A DNA stretch of 64,000 bases from Macrothele yani (taxonomy: Eukaryota; Arthropoda; Arachnida; Araneae; Macrothelidae), in NCBI GenBank assembly GCA_039090855.1, contig CM076991.1, forward strand, positions 100,886,021-100,950,020, written 5' to 3'. Below are positions 12,701-27,700 of this stretch, piece after piece (position 1 is the first letter of the stretch; every line of letters starts with the position of its first letter). The position numbers and the translations under genes are program-made. The notes beneath the pieces are model-generated. The model worked only from the letters and a program-made list of their open reading frames with translations. It searched no databases and was not told the origin of the DNA.

Positions 12701-15700
12701 ATCTTTTAAAAACGCAGTTTGAAGTCTCTGTCAGGCTGTTATTTTTCATTTCTGTCTCTCTCGCCAATCCTAAGCTTACGGCGGTTTTTTTTATCAAGTC
12801 TTTTCCGCAAGCTGCACTCATAGAGAGTTGGGAACGTAGACGTAAGCGATTGGTAAGATGTATCAGAATATACAACAGGCGAGGGTTTTTTCCGAGAGGT
12901 TTTTTTTTAATTTTTGATTGGAGGTTTAACGACCGCCGTGAGCAACTCAATGGGCTATAAGCAGTCGCCCGTCCTTAATTTAGGGCCACTGGTTCCAGAG
13001 AAGGGAGAGAGCCAGTGCCGTTAGACAAACACAACATCCATACCTCACCGGGATTCGAACCCAGACCCTTTTCGGACGCATGATCAGAGGCCATCGCTTA
13101 GACCACTGCGCCACAGGGGCGGCACAGGCCAGGTTGTCCTTCAGGCCACTTACGGGCGGGCGGGGGAGGGGGGGGGCAAACTGAAATCTGCAAAATATGT
13201 CGTCCGTAAAGTAACCGTAGAACGGGTAGAAATGTAAATTTGGCTGCGTCTGGTTGGTAGGTATGCGACATGTGTTCCTCGGTTTCAATTTGCAACTGTT
13301 CTTTGATCGGCCGATGTTCCTGAAATAAATGGTGCCCAAACAGAAATGTACATATAGCGGTGGGGCTTGATGAAGCTACGACACAAAACAATTCTTTTCC
13401 CCTTCTCATCTCAGTAGTGCCGACTATAAACCAACTACTGGCGATAAGCGCTCTCTTCTTGTCTGCTTTATGACCTACGGAATGAAAGAAAACGGCTTGT
13501 TCCTAATTAGAGTCATGGTGTCAGTGTCTAGTCCCTCTGACACGGACATCATGACACTAGAGAGAGACAAGTGACTAAAATATCGTCCATTTCCGCTCTT
13601 AGGTTCGTCGCTGTTGTGATAGCCCTTACAGCAGGCTCGGTCAAAAAGGATTACTGTCAATTATTTCCATAAATAACCACCATTGATAACAAAGCAACAC
13701 TTTCTGATACGCAGATTCACTCCTTCCAGCCGTGTTCTACCCACTTATTAGACAGCTAATAATATTCGTTAGCGCTGATTACAATCCATTATGTTAACCC
13801 CGAAAATTCGTTCTAGCAGGTAAAAGGGTTAAAAAACACAATATTGAAATTTGCGGTTCCATACACTGAAGAGCAATTGAATTAGAGACAGCTGGCGTTA
13901 TGCAAATATGGCGCTGTGCGCGGCCCTGTAAACGGAAACGACATGACGTATGCAGCGATCCGACAATATAAGGAGTGATGCGACGGGAATCAGTAAGAGT
14001 CGGACGCAGTATGAGTAACACGAATGATCTAAGCGCATTTGATCGAGGGCAAATTGTCGGGGCCCGACGAATGGATCACTCCATCTCGGAAGTCGTGCAG
14101 GCACTGGGATTTTCACGAACCACTGTGTCACGGCTGCACCGTGAGTACGTCGAATCCACTAAAACCATCCCTGCAAGGGCCAACTGCCGTGGACAACAGC
14201 GTGTGGATGAGCGGGGTTATCGTCGGCTAGCTCGCATTGTAACAGCGGATAGACGGGCCACAGTGAAAGAAATCACTCGGCAATTTAACGCTGGTGCACA
14301 AAAACGTGTAAGCAGCCACACCATTCAGAACCATCTCCTCGCTATGGGGTACAGAAGCCATATCGTCCCACGAGGGTACCGCTGCTGATCGCTCATCACA
14401 GGGTGCAAAGATTAGCATGAGTGCGGCAACATCGCAACTGGATCCTAGATATGTGGAAAAATGTCGCCTGGACTGATGAGTCGAGATTCACGTTCGTACA
14501 TGCGGATGGCAGGATACGAATACGGCGCAAACCACATGAAGCGATGGATCCATCTTGCCAGCAGGGTACTCTTCAAGCTGGTGGAGGTGGCATTTTCGTT
14601 TGGGAACTGTTTACGTGGACTGCAATGGGACCCCTGGTACGTGTGACATCGTCCCTCACAGGTCAATGTTACCGGGATATCCTGGACGACCATTTGCTCC
14701 CGTTTGTGCGTCTTGAACATCCCACTGGGGACCTCATCCTGCAACAAGACAATGCACCGTGCCATCGCTCCCGAATTGAATCCGAATGGTTGGATGAACA
14801 CTCCACCGACGTGACCTCGCTTCCTTGGCCAGCTAGGTCACCTGACCTCAATCCCATCGAGCACATCTGGGATGCCATCGAGAGAGATGTTCGAGGCTCT
14901 GACCCCTCCATCAAATCTTCGTGAACTGTGGGAGCTTGTTCAGGGGTCGTGGATCCGTATGGCTTCCTAACGCTTCCGGTGTCTTGTCGAGTCCATGCCG
15001 AGACGAATCGCCGCCGTCATCAGGAAGAAAGGTGGTGCTACACGTTACTAGACAGGTATCTTTAATTCAATTGCTCTTCAGTGTATATCATTCTGGATCT
15101 GGAACGCCGACTGTAGCACATTATTGGGGGCAGGCGTGCGGAGATCTGACGTGGGAGGGGCACGTCACTTCCATTTTCAGGAGGAAAATAAGAAAAAAGG
15201 GGCAAAAAGATAAACTTCGAAGCTCGACGAAAAACGCAATTGTAAATGCTTATCAGTAAATGAACAAGGATACAGAAGTATTCCTTTACTGATTATTAAT
15301 ATTAAAAAATAAAATTCAGCCTGTGCTTTTTTATAAACATATCCAGAGAGATTTTATTTTCAAATGCTTATAAAAAATATGAGAAATTAGAGCAGTTACT
15401 CAAACAAAGAACAAGAAGTGCAAAAAATAAATAGATAAATAAAGGCGCCAGAGATTATATGTTTCTGCATACTTATTTTATTTTTGATAATTGTTTTAAA
15501 CATTTACCGTATATCACAAGAACATGTCAAACACAATACGGGGCTGGAATTGGGTTTCTTATCAAGTGAGGAATGCTGAATATGGGGGAGCGAGGATTTT
15601 TACTTATTTTGTTATTTATTAATCTTTTGAGAATAAATCGCTTTGGCATCACGAGGTGGAACTTGGTGCATCTCATAAAAAATAATACATTTCTATAAAG

Positions 15701-18700
15701 GAAAGAGAGGATTTTTTGCAATGAGAACGCACACCATAGTCTGAATAGCAAGGGAAAACATTTTTTCTCTATAGAAATATTTCAACTCACGCGTTTTAAA
15801 AATGACATAAAGGCATAAAAACTTATTTAACTAAACAGGACAAAAAACATTAGATGGGCACTGCCCCTCCAGTAAAAATATTGAGGGGACACGATTCACC
15901 TTGCCCCTCTCCCCTTAGTCAGCGTCTGTGATGTCATTCACATGCATGCAGTTATGTTCTAAATATTTAAACAGCTTAGAGAAAACTACGGAAAGCTCAA
16001 ACCACCTGAAAAGGAAAACAACGCAAATGATCGGAGAAAGAAGAGAGAATCTGCCAAGTAAACTGCGCTACAGAGGTTACTGAATCAGACTGCAAGACGC
16101 AACAAAAGATCTGTATGTAAAATTCATGCTCTGTATTTAGGTGAAGAAAGCAGTACACATCATAAAAAGATGTAGCACAAGACATGACGGACCAGTAAAG
16201 TGGAAAGCATTTCAAGTCACGTACCACGACAGAATAATCAATTTGTTCCCTCAGTAACCTTTCCTCAGAAAGGGAGTATCTTGCATCATGAGTAATGGCG
16301 TCCACGGGACCTTTCTCAACTTGATGCCTAATGGCACTGAAGAGCAGGAACAACGAACTCCCGGCGTGATTCTGCAAAACAAAGAAATAGGCATCGTAAC
16401 TTTCTTCATGAACCTAAACATTTTAAACACATAACTTATATTATTACTACTACATAATAAATGAACATTCGAAACATCTAACTGCACGCATTCGAGTTGT
16501 GAATATTTAAGTAAACTGAAGACTTGATGTTCTTTGTTGTTATTTACTTCCTCATCATCATTAGAAACCACTATCTATCCACTGCTGGATAAAGGTCTCC
16601 CAAATTTCTTCCACAACTGAGTCAATCCCTCAATGTCCCTTCGAGATGCATCCGAATATCATCCACCCATCTCTCATATGGTCTTCTGGGTCTTTACCTA
16701 TCCCTTGGAATCAAGTCTAGTATTTCAGTTGTTCAACGGTGGGCAGTTCTAGCAATATGTCCAGTTCATTGCTATTTCAGCGATTTTACTTTCATCACGA
16801 GATCATCAACTCCCGTCATTTTTCTGATCTATGAATTTCCTTTCCTGTTGTTACGGGGATTTAATTCTAGATTTTCATTTCGCAACTTTTGTTTCACCTT
16901 GTGCTCCCTTTCCTTTGTTTCCATGAAGCGCGAGAGAAATTTTGCTCTCATCCCGCATTAAAACATCGGAGACACGGTTTATTTAGAGACGCCAGTTTGT
17001 CTCATTTTAGAGTACGCACCTTTGTATGTTGCAAGAGGATTAGTTTTGTCGCGCACGCTTGCTGCTTTCGCTCTCTTCATTTCAAAACATCCGACTGAAG
17101 GCGGACGACTGCTTAATAGCCCATCGAGTTGCTCACGGTGTTCGTTAAACCACCATTCGAAAAAAAAAAAAAAAAAAAAACTCGTGTGAATCCCCAAAAC
17201 CGGATTTCCACACCCTTTCTCGGAATGCCGTTGTGGAGACAAAACCTTTCAGGCGATCCTAGCCTGAAAGGTTGCTCCGGTCGCCGGGCATACAGAAGCG
17301 CAGGTCACTAAATAATCTTTTGAGTCATTGGTAATATGCTGGTCCTGCGCAGCGTTGGAAACGAGTCAAGACGTTTGGACCCTTACCCAACCCGGATCCG
17401 TAACTGACCAGGACCCAACCTTGAAAAATCTGCTTTGAACTATACATATATACATACAGAATGTTCCAAAAGCCTCTCCGCATTGGGTATCTTAGGTTAT
17501 AAGGAAATCAAGCACATGCGTCATAGGAACGTATAATTTACTCACAGGGGGTGTTCAAACTGTCGTCCTTCATTTGTAAGACACAACTGTTTTACACGTG
17601 TTTTCAAAACGAGAGTCCAAAAGTCCAGCCGCAGTAATGTTAAGGCAGTTCAACCTAATTTTGATAGTGCTACAGTCAAAAATTTTAATTAAGTAATTTG
17701 TTGTATGCTTAATTTCAGTTTTTGCTGTCTTCTTGATAACACATCAAGCTTCAGAATATGTTTCACAGCAACACCAATTTTTTTTTTTTTGATTGGAGGT
17801 TTAACGACCACCGTGAGCAACTCAAATGGGCTATAAGCAGTCGCCCGTCCCTAATTTAGGGTCACTGGTTCCAGGGAAGGGAGAGAGCCAGTGCCGTAAC
17901 ACAAACACAACATCCATGCCTGACCGGGATTCGAACCCGGACCCCTTACGGACGAATGATCAGAGGCCAACGCCTTAGACCACTGCGCCACCGGGGCGGC
18001 CACCAATTTTCACAAGCTTATGATGAGTTGAAAGTTTCTAAAATGTGCATGTTGTTTTCATAATTGCCCCTCAGAAGAAAGGGACACTCTTTCTTTATAT
18101 TGCAAGACTAATCATTTTGCTGTGCACAAGCACCAATATTGAGCACAAAATTCCACAGTACGCATTTTTTTTTTGAAAAAAGAAATTTCTTTTTTTCCTT
18201 TTCAAAAACAAAACGGAAATAAAACCGGGTTGAAATCGGGTCAGGGACACCTTGACCCGACCCGTTTGACCCGCAAGATATTGTCGACCCGTTGACCAGG
18301 TTCCATCTCCGGTCCTGGTCAAGGCCATCTAGAAAGTACAAGGCCGTGATATTAGAGAGACGCATCCGTTGTGACGTCACACTCATGTTACAGAGCCTGA
18401 TACGTCGGGGTCGTGCTTGACGTCATCACGACAGCGTTGAAAACCAATCGGAAACCTTGGTTTCCGGATGACGTCACTAAAAGAAGGAATTCGTCTCAGT
18501 AATGCCATGGCCTTGTATTTTCTGGACGGCCTTATTTTGGTCTGGCTCAAAATTAGCGATAGCTCCTTATATCCCTAGATGCTGGTAGGAAACAGTAAAA
18601 AGGGTAAGAGCTGCTCTTATGGTAATTTCTAACACGTCGCTGGTTCATTCCCATTGGCTGTTGCTTAAAAATTAAAGACGGGCCACATGGGGATCGTTAA

Positions 18701-21700
18701 AACACACACACACACACACACATTAGTTTAAAAATTCCATTAGTTTTTTTCATGCTTTTTTAAGCTGATATGAAAATCTCCCTTTTAGAAAAACTGCCCT
18801 TGATTGAAGCCACAAAATTATAAGCTAATATTTTCATAAAAATAACTCACATTCATATTTTAAATACATAAGAACAAATATAAATCCAAAATTAAATTCA
18901 GATGAAATGAATTCTCTCTGTACTCACCTTAAGGTAATCATACATGCTTAGGGCCATCCAATTGGTTAGCATCTTCTCCACCACAGATTCAGTCCTGAAA
19001 GAAAAAGGACAGTAAAATACATTATATGAAATCTGTAACATAGCAATCTACATCAAAACATAAAATTCCCTCCACTTAAAAAAAAAAAAAAAAACCCCAA
19101 AAAAACGGGTAAATTGAAAGGGTATTAAATTACACATACACAATATAAAACGGCAGACTGAGATACTGTTTGATACAATTTTAAGAATATGTAGTTCTTC
19201 GATATGCGGCATTATTACCATTCTGAATAATTTATTTGAAAAACACCAATAAAAAAATAGAGAATTTTTAAACAAGAAAAGTCATTTACAGCAATACCTT
19301 ATTATCTAAGAGGACACCATTTCAATATTCTTATCATTAAAAAGAAATAGCATATACAGAAGAATCACAGCAATAGGGACAAAATACAAACCACTTTGCT
19401 GGATTGGATTGCAAGGCACCTAATTTGCCTAATGGAAAGGATGTATAAATTTACACCGAAATTATATGATGCATCAACATAAATTCAATTGCACTGCAGT
19501 TTATGGTCGATTCCACCAAAGGCGCAGATGTTTTTCAATAACGCTGGGAATCATTAAGCATTCATTCGAATTTCTTTCAAAATTGCTGTGCTCTGGCAAT
19601 AAAATGGAAAAGTAAAACAGTTCCGAATTATAAGAAATCTTCGCAGATTTAAAAGATACTGGTAATTCGAAATTGGCATAAAACTCTGTATTTTAAACAG
19701 TTATCCATTGTTGCAAAAGGGATTCATAGAAGCTACTCAAGTTTAGATTCAGTGACAGAAATAACACTAAGTGAAATGAATTGCAAACGTGTCAACGTGT
19801 TTCCTGCAGACACATCCAAAGAACAATAATATCGAAGCTTCGCGATAAGAAAGGCAGCGGCAAGTATCACCGATAACGACTCTGCATATAAAAAAGCTGT
19901 ACCGATTATAAATACCAAAGCGCGCATTTATCATTTGCTGGTAAAATATCATTTTCAAAAACAGTTTATGTAGCTGTACCAAGATTTTTTTATGCTGGAC
20001 ATGTTTAACCGCAATTTAATGGTGGTATTCATTATAAGCTATTCAAGGTTTAAGCACGTTGATTCGATCACATGTTAGAGGAATCATACTTTTCCCTTTG
20101 GATTCGATTTGTATTACAATTCATTTATGATAGGAAAAGGCGATAGCCACACTTGGTGGCTTTTCTTTTATGCTTATTTTCAGCTAAGGCTTATTATTGT
20201 ATTTGCTTCCTCCTGGAATTGACTTTTAGTAACACTTTCGTTTATCTCATTTTTTCCCCTACTTACTGCTCTTTCGTATTTATTTCCCGCGTGTCTCGTA
20301 TTCTCGAGTACCAAAAACCTCGTCCCCGCTGCACCCCTTTTCGTAACCATTTGTCTACACCTCTGCTTAGGATCCCTCACCTCTCTGCTCTGAAGAAAAC
20401 ATCAAAACCTCGTCCCCGCTCTACCCCTTCTCGTAACCATTTGTCTACACCTCTGCTTTGGATCCTTCGCCTCTCTGTTCTAAAGAAAATTTCAAAACCT
20501 CGTCCCCTCTCGTAACCATTTGTCTACACATCTGCTTTGGATCCCTCACCTCTCTACTCTGAAGAAAGCTTCAAAACCTCGTCCCCGCTCTACCCCTTCT
20601 CGTAACCATTTGTCTACACCTCTGCATTGGATCCTTCGCCTCTCTGTTCTAAAGAAAATTTCAAAACCTCGTCCCCTCTCGTAACCATTTGTCTACACCT
20701 CTGCTTTGGATCCCACACCTCTCTACTCTGAAGAAAGCTTCAAAACCTCGTCCCCGCTCTACCCCTTCTCGTAACCATTTGTCTACACCTCTGCTTTGGA
20801 TCCCTCACCTCTTTGCTCTAAAGAAAATTTGAAAACCTCGCCCCCCTCTACCCTTTCTCGTAACCATTTGTCTACACCTCTGCTTTGGATCCCTCACCTC
20901 TCTGCTCTAAAGAAAATTTCAAAACCTCGTCCCCTCGCGTAACCATTTGTCTACACCTCTGCTTTGGATCCCTCACCTCTTTGCTCTAAAGAAAATTTGA
21001 AAATTGGAAACCTCGCCCCCTCTACCCCTTCTCGTAACCATTTGTCTACACCTCTGCTTTGGATCCCTCACCTCTCTACTCTGAAGAAAGCTTCAAAACC
21101 TCGTCCCCGCTCTACCCTTTCTCGTAACCATTTGTCTACACCTCTGCTTTGGATCCTTCGCCTCTCTGTTCTAAAGAAAATTTCAAAACCTCGTCCCCTC
21201 TCGTAACCATTTGTCTACACCTCTGCTTTGGATCCCTCACCTCTTTGCTCTAAAGAAAATTTGAAAACCTCGCCCCCTCTACCCCTTCTTGTAACCATTT
21301 GTCTACACCTCTGTTTTGGATACCCCTTCTCGTAACCATTTGTCTACACCTCTGTTTTGGATACCCCTTTTTCGTAACCATTTGTCTACACCTCTGTTTT
21401 GGATACCCCACCTCTCTGCTCTGAAGAAAACTTCAAAACCTCGTCCTCTCTCTACCCCTTCTCGTAACCATTTGTCTACACCTGCTTTGGATCCCTCACC
21501 CTTCTGCTCTGAAGAAATCTTCAAAACCTCGTCCCCGCTCTACCTCTTCTCGTAACCATTTGTCTACACCTCTGCTTTGGATCCTTCACCTCTCCGTTCT
21601 GAAGAAAACTTCAAGTGACGCCCAAAGAATTTTAAACTAATTACATAGTCTAGGACAGGGGTGGCCAAACCGTGGCGCATTAGATAATTATAAGTGGCGC

Positions 21701-24700
21701 ATTGCATCCTTGCGCCTACTTATTCTTTTGAAGTAGGCGCCATAACTTCTGTCTAATGCAGATTAGTGCTCCCATAAACGTGTCTTTTGAACTGGTGTAA
21801 ATTAATTAATTTATTTAATTGCGTGATTGAGCTATTCCTTTTCCTCCCTAAGCGAAGAATGTCCTATCCCTATCACTATTTTTCAACCCCAAACTTGAGT
21901 TGTATGGCGCATCTGAACTCATACGTGAAAAAATTGCGCATGGTATGTAAAAGGTTGGCCACCACTGGTCTAGGATAACTTTCGTTCACCGTACAACTTT
22001 AGTTTCCTTTGCAAGCCCAGTTACGTTCAAACAAACCACGCCTGAGCCTTGTTGTTCACACACGTGCTAGCTACTTATAGTAACTCTGTGACGTAATACC
22101 CGCAACAACTGTGGGTGGTTTCATTCCGCTGTGGTGGTGGTGGTGGTGGGGGGCGCATTAGTCTCCACTGCTCTTTCGTGCCGGATATTTCATTCGCACT
22201 AACCCAATATTTCCGAAGAGCAAGGTAACATGCAAGTCTATTGCTATTGGGCTAAAATACCTCAGATACGCATGAAAACAAATATAACCACATGCTATTT
22301 ATAAATTTACTCACCTTCGAAGCATTAACTGTGGGTGCTTAGTGTTTACAGATTTTTCAATCAGCTGCAGCAACAAGGCCCGTAGAACGCTGAAAATGAA
22401 AGCAAAAATTCAAAATTCGTGAAAACATTTAAAACAAAACTCAAAAACATATAAGAAACAAAGATAAAAAAATACTCAACATGCAATTTATGCGAGTCAG
22501 GTGCGTTATGGGAAATATTTTCTTTCTGTTTTTAGTACTAATTGTGAAAATGTTTCTTATAGATGATTTTTATTTCAAAGAAATAATAACTCAGTCAGCC
22601 ATTAGGTATCTTATTTATATGTGAATAAACGTATGCTGGGACATACTACTGTAAACGTCTTGTCAATATTACAGCCCTTTCAGTAGATAATCAGTCAGAA
22701 AGGATTAGTGTCAATCATCCTCCTAAATGACTACTTTGAATAGCAAAGCTAAAGGGAAAGTAACGCGTTCTGACGCGCAGGTTCACTCGTTCCAGCCGCG
22801 TTCGCTACACTTTCTAATCAGCGAATATATTCGTTCAAGCTGATTTCAGTTCATTTTGCATACTCAGAGTTAATTCGTTCAAGCTGCTTAAGGAGTTAAG
22901 ATTGGGGACACACTAATGGGGAAATATCAAAGCAAAGAACAGAAGAAATAAGAGTTTTTAACGAGCGCATGTAGACTTGTTTACAGCAAGGGCTCTCTGA
23001 CAAAGACAATATGAATCCCGAATCGCGGCGAGCGTTGGAAGAAAAAGGGGAAATCGGGCATCTAGTCGCACACGTATCCGTTGCCTCGCTTCAGCATAAT
23101 TTCTTGTGTTCCCAAACAATTTTTCGAAACGACGGCCAACAGAAACTATTCGAAAATTTTGATACAGTCATCGTGAAAAACAGTTTTACATGCCGTCGCA
23201 GAGAATCTTCATTATTCTCATTAAATGGGAGTTTCTCTTTAAATTAATGCGCATTTTAAATCCCCAAACCACATTTGCCCGCCGCAATCCTAAGCCCACC
23301 CATGAGTGATCCTGGCTATCTCTCACGAAAACTTTATGTAAATACAAATATTTGAGTAATGTCCAAACATTACAGCGACACTCAATCTCATTAACATGAA
23401 ACAGCATTAAGTATGTTGATGTTCTACGAGAAATGGTCGTACTTTAAATATATATATATATATATATATATACGTATCTCCATGGGTCGCGCTGCCAATC
23501 ACATTCTTCGTAATTTGCAAAAAAAAAAAAAAAATCATTTTTGGCGATGGATAAAAAGGTTTTGGCGAAAATATTGGCAATTACCTTTTTTAATGACGTC
23601 CGAACAAAAACAATCTTTAAAAAGGATTGTTTTTTCTCATGTCAAATTTTGCTTCGGCAATGGCAAGGATATTTTAAAAATGAATACAGAATTTATTAAA
23701 TGCGATCATATTTATGGATTTCTTATCTTTTGATGGGAACCATAAATCAGCATTGCACGACTTAGATGAAAGTTCTGTAAGTAATAAAGTGCAATTTTTC
23801 AACATCATCTGCATTTTTTGTATACTGACCCTTTTAGAACCGAGCCACAGTCCGGTACATACTAGGTGGATCAACAGATCTTGAAAAGTCATACTTTCAC
23901 GGACTGGGACCTCCCACAAACAAAATGGCATCCCCTTTCCTCCCCGTTGTTGGACACCACTCTCCCTCAGCCCGCAGCAAGACAACAATATCCTCCAGAA
24001 ACAAACATCGGTTCATGCCAAAAAACTGCCACATGATTAAGTGGCGCGGAGTTGATTAAAATGTTAAAATACCTTTAGGAGTTAATGGTTTTCAGTATAA
24101 CCATGAAAGTTCCAGGATCATACTACGTACAAGAAACAGCTCCACATCGTGATATCATCATCTTGCTAACTTCATCGTCAGAACATTGCACTCTGGCAGA
24201 AGACATTCTCCACGGCATACATCATGTGTGGTGAGCTCTCGTGTTCTAAAGCAGGCTGGACGATGGCAGTACCATTGCATTTCCACTTCTTGATTACACG
24301 ACAGGTGGTTGAGTTTGGATTAGGCATGTTGTTCGCAATGGAACTAATCGATAAGCAGCGAAGTGACAATCCACAATACCATTCCTCAAGATATCGCCCA
24401 AATCAGGCTACATGTACGAGGGAAATATCATCACCTCTGTCAAGATTTTCATCTTGACAGGCTTCCAAATACGGGACTAATTACACAACCTTCCCAATAA
24501 CGGGACTAACTACAGTCTTCTAAGTAATGGAACTAATTAACAAGCCAGCGATGTGATATTTGGCAATAGAAATCATATGAAAATCCATCAAAAAGAAGAA
24601 GGAAAAACCCTTACATGCTCATTGCTCAATTACATTTCATCATGCTTCGGAAAACACTGGTTGAATGTAATGGAACTGATCGACAAGCCGGCGATGTGAC

Positions 24701-27700
24701 ATCAGAAAATAACATTCCTCACGTAACTCGTTGGCATAGGCTCCATGTACGATGAACAACGTAAGTATGATCACGTGTCCATCTTCATAACGTGATGAAC
24801 GTTTGACTTTTGACTTTGGATCATGCAGTGTAGCGATGCGACATCAAAAAACGTCATTCGCCACGAAATTAAACGTTTGGTTTAGATTTTTCTTTTCTTT
24901 CTTTTTTTTGGTCAAGGCTCCATGCATGATACGACGTTAGTATCATCACGTGTGCATCTTGACAACGTGATGATTTCTTGCCTTTGGATCACGCACGCTG
25001 TTTGCGATGGAACTAGCAGGCAAGCCAACAGCAAGTAACATCCGGCAACAGCAAAAATTGCGACATCCATCAACTGAGACACGAGTACAAAAAACGTATT
25101 TTAAAATTTCTTTCCTCTTTCATTTCCTTTCTTTGAAAGTCCAGGCAGAAGTATATTCAATTCAAAATTTTAAAAATATTCTTGCGCCTGAAAAAATGTA
25201 AATCAGAAGTGGTATAAAGCATTCTTTGTAATTAGAAACACCAAATATTGAAGAACATATAATTGCCCCTAACAAGTAGTTCGAACAGAATGCATCTTTA
25301 AGGCATGCAGGTCGATCTCACACATTTCCGCGGAAAGATATATATTCGATTCCGATATTTTAGGAGGAAATCGTTTACGTTTCTGATACGAACGAATCAC
25401 TTGAGAAGTACAAACAAATTATAAGAGATTCAATCTTCTCCTTTTTCAGCCACAAATTATTACAGACAGAAGTGTGCGCATGTGCGGATACATACGTCGA
25501 AAGCAGAATGGAAGAACATGAGTCAACATTTAAATTCTCCTTCACGAATTAAGAAAGTAAGCTGGGAGATTGACTTACTCTGTGGCATATTCCATTTTCT
25601 CCATTAAGATGACCATCAGTAGAGACGCAACATTAACCCTGCAAAGAAAACATTTAACCTTTAAGAAACTTCCAATGTTTCAAAAATACTATAATAACAC
25701 CTTTTCACGTGATCATGTAGTCTAAAAGCGACCGAGATCAAGAATATTAATTCCTAGTTTTTAAATTATTTATACATTAAAATTAAGCATTATCATTACA
25801 AGTTTCTAATTATTTACAGGACATTAAAAATCTATAAAACTATTATTATCTATTAGCCTATTACACTAAGAGTTATCATTAAACATTATTAACCATTACG
25901 ACGATTACAGTACCTTCGTACTGCCTCCAAGCATGTAGAAGGTTAGCAGAATATCTTTTTACAATTTAAAGAGAGAGAAATCAGAATATCTTTTCACAAT
26001 TTCTCTTCGAAACTAAGAAGAAAAATGGCGCTTTTTTTAAAGCGATAGTTTACAATGATGGCGTTTCTATCCTTTCAGAGGACCACTGCTGTGCATTGAC
26101 ACATAAAGTATCAAAATCGTGACTTCACACATACAGTAACTACATGGAATATGAGGATCAAGGATTAGTTTTTAGCATTACACATACTTCCTCGATTAGT
26201 GTGAGCATTTTAGTGCGACAGAGTCACCGGTCGCTTCCTGTTGCCACCGTGGCTCGGAAGTCCGTGTACGGTTAGGGTGTGCAGACACCAGAGGCATACC
26301 CAGAAATTATTTGGAGGTGGTGTGCATCTTTTTAATCGATTAAAATTTGATGTTTAGCATTTTTACTGTTACCAACTACGATACAAATATTATACGGCTT
26401 TGATAATTTAGATGTGCAACGTATATTCTACTTTAACTTTCCTTTTGAGTTTCTTTTTCTATGTAAATTTGAACTCATTCTGTCAGACATTTTCAAACCT
26501 TAACGTTGGCGCAGTGGTCTAAGCGATGGCTTCTGATCATTCGTCCGAGATAGGCCCGGGTTCGAATCCCGGTGAGGAATGGATGTTGTGTTTGTCTTAC
26601 GGCACTGGTTCTCTCCCTTCCCTGGAACCAGTTGCCCTAAATTAGGGACGGGCGACTACTTATAGCCCATTGAGTTGCTCACGGTGGTCGTTAAACCTCC
26701 AATCAAGAAAAAAGAAAGAAAGAAAGAAAGAAAACCTTAACGTTATGTCTTTTTACTCAAACGAGAATAATGTTGGCAACACTCTAAGGTAGGAACAAGA
26801 GTGGCGTATGTATGTGATAAGAACGTTAGATAAAAAGACGATGCAGCAGTTGCTTTGGTGTGTGGGGATGTTAGATCGTTAATGAATTTTGACTGTAAAC
26901 TTCTTGACTAAGATATATGAAGTGGTGTGTTTTGGATTTCGTCTAACGTTGCTGGACCAATAAAACGTTGACGTAAGTTGGACTTCTTGACTAAGATATG
27001 TGAAGTGGGGTGTTTTGGATTTCGTCTAACGTTGCTGGACCAATAAAACGTTGACGTAAGTTGGACTTCTTGACTAAGATATGTGAAGTGGGGTGTTTTG
27101 GATTTCGTCTAATGTTGCTGGACAAATAAAACGTTGACGTAAGTTGGACTTCTTGACTAAGATATGTGAAGTGGGGTGTTTTGGATTTCGTCTAATGTTG
27201 CTGGACAAATAAAACGTTGACGTAAGTTGGACTTCTTGACTAAGATATGTGAAGTGGGGTGTTTTGGATTTCGTTTAACGTTGCTGGACCAATAAAACGT
27301 TGACGTAAGTTGGACTTCTTGACTAAGACAGGTGAAGTGGGGTGCTTTGGATTTCGTCTAATGTTGCTGGACAAATATAACGTTGACGTAAGTTGGACTT
27401 CTTGACTAAGATATGTGAAGTGGGGTGTTTTGGATTTCGTCTAATGTTGCTGGACAAATAAAACGTTGACGTAAGTTGGACTTCTTGACTAAGATAGGTG
27501 AAGTGGGGTGTTTTGGATTTCGTCTAATGTTGTTGGACAAATAAAACGTTGACGTAAGTTGGACTTCTTGACTAAGATAGGTGAAGTGGGGTGTTTTGGA
27601 TTTCGTCTAATGTTGCTGGACCAATAAAACGTTGACGTAAGTTGCACTTCTATATGTGTTTCGTCTGGCCTTTGCCTTACTCTAACGTGAGCTATCCGAC

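Noticed and set aside
20153..21555. Open frames of [15 protein letters not shown] repeats
   Set aside because: By-product of the minisatellite; the frame changes between 79- and 89-bp units.
24100..25060. A second LINE or gene suggested by repeated ggaact-atcgacaagcc words
   Set aside because: The words are too diverged and short; only a Tc1 HTH trace could be supported (24170-24400).
26899..27645. Regular repeats as a CRISPR-like array
   Set aside because: The 83-bp units are contiguous with no unique spacers, and the genome is eukaryotic. It is a minisatellite. The same applies to the 31-bp and 33-bp arrays.
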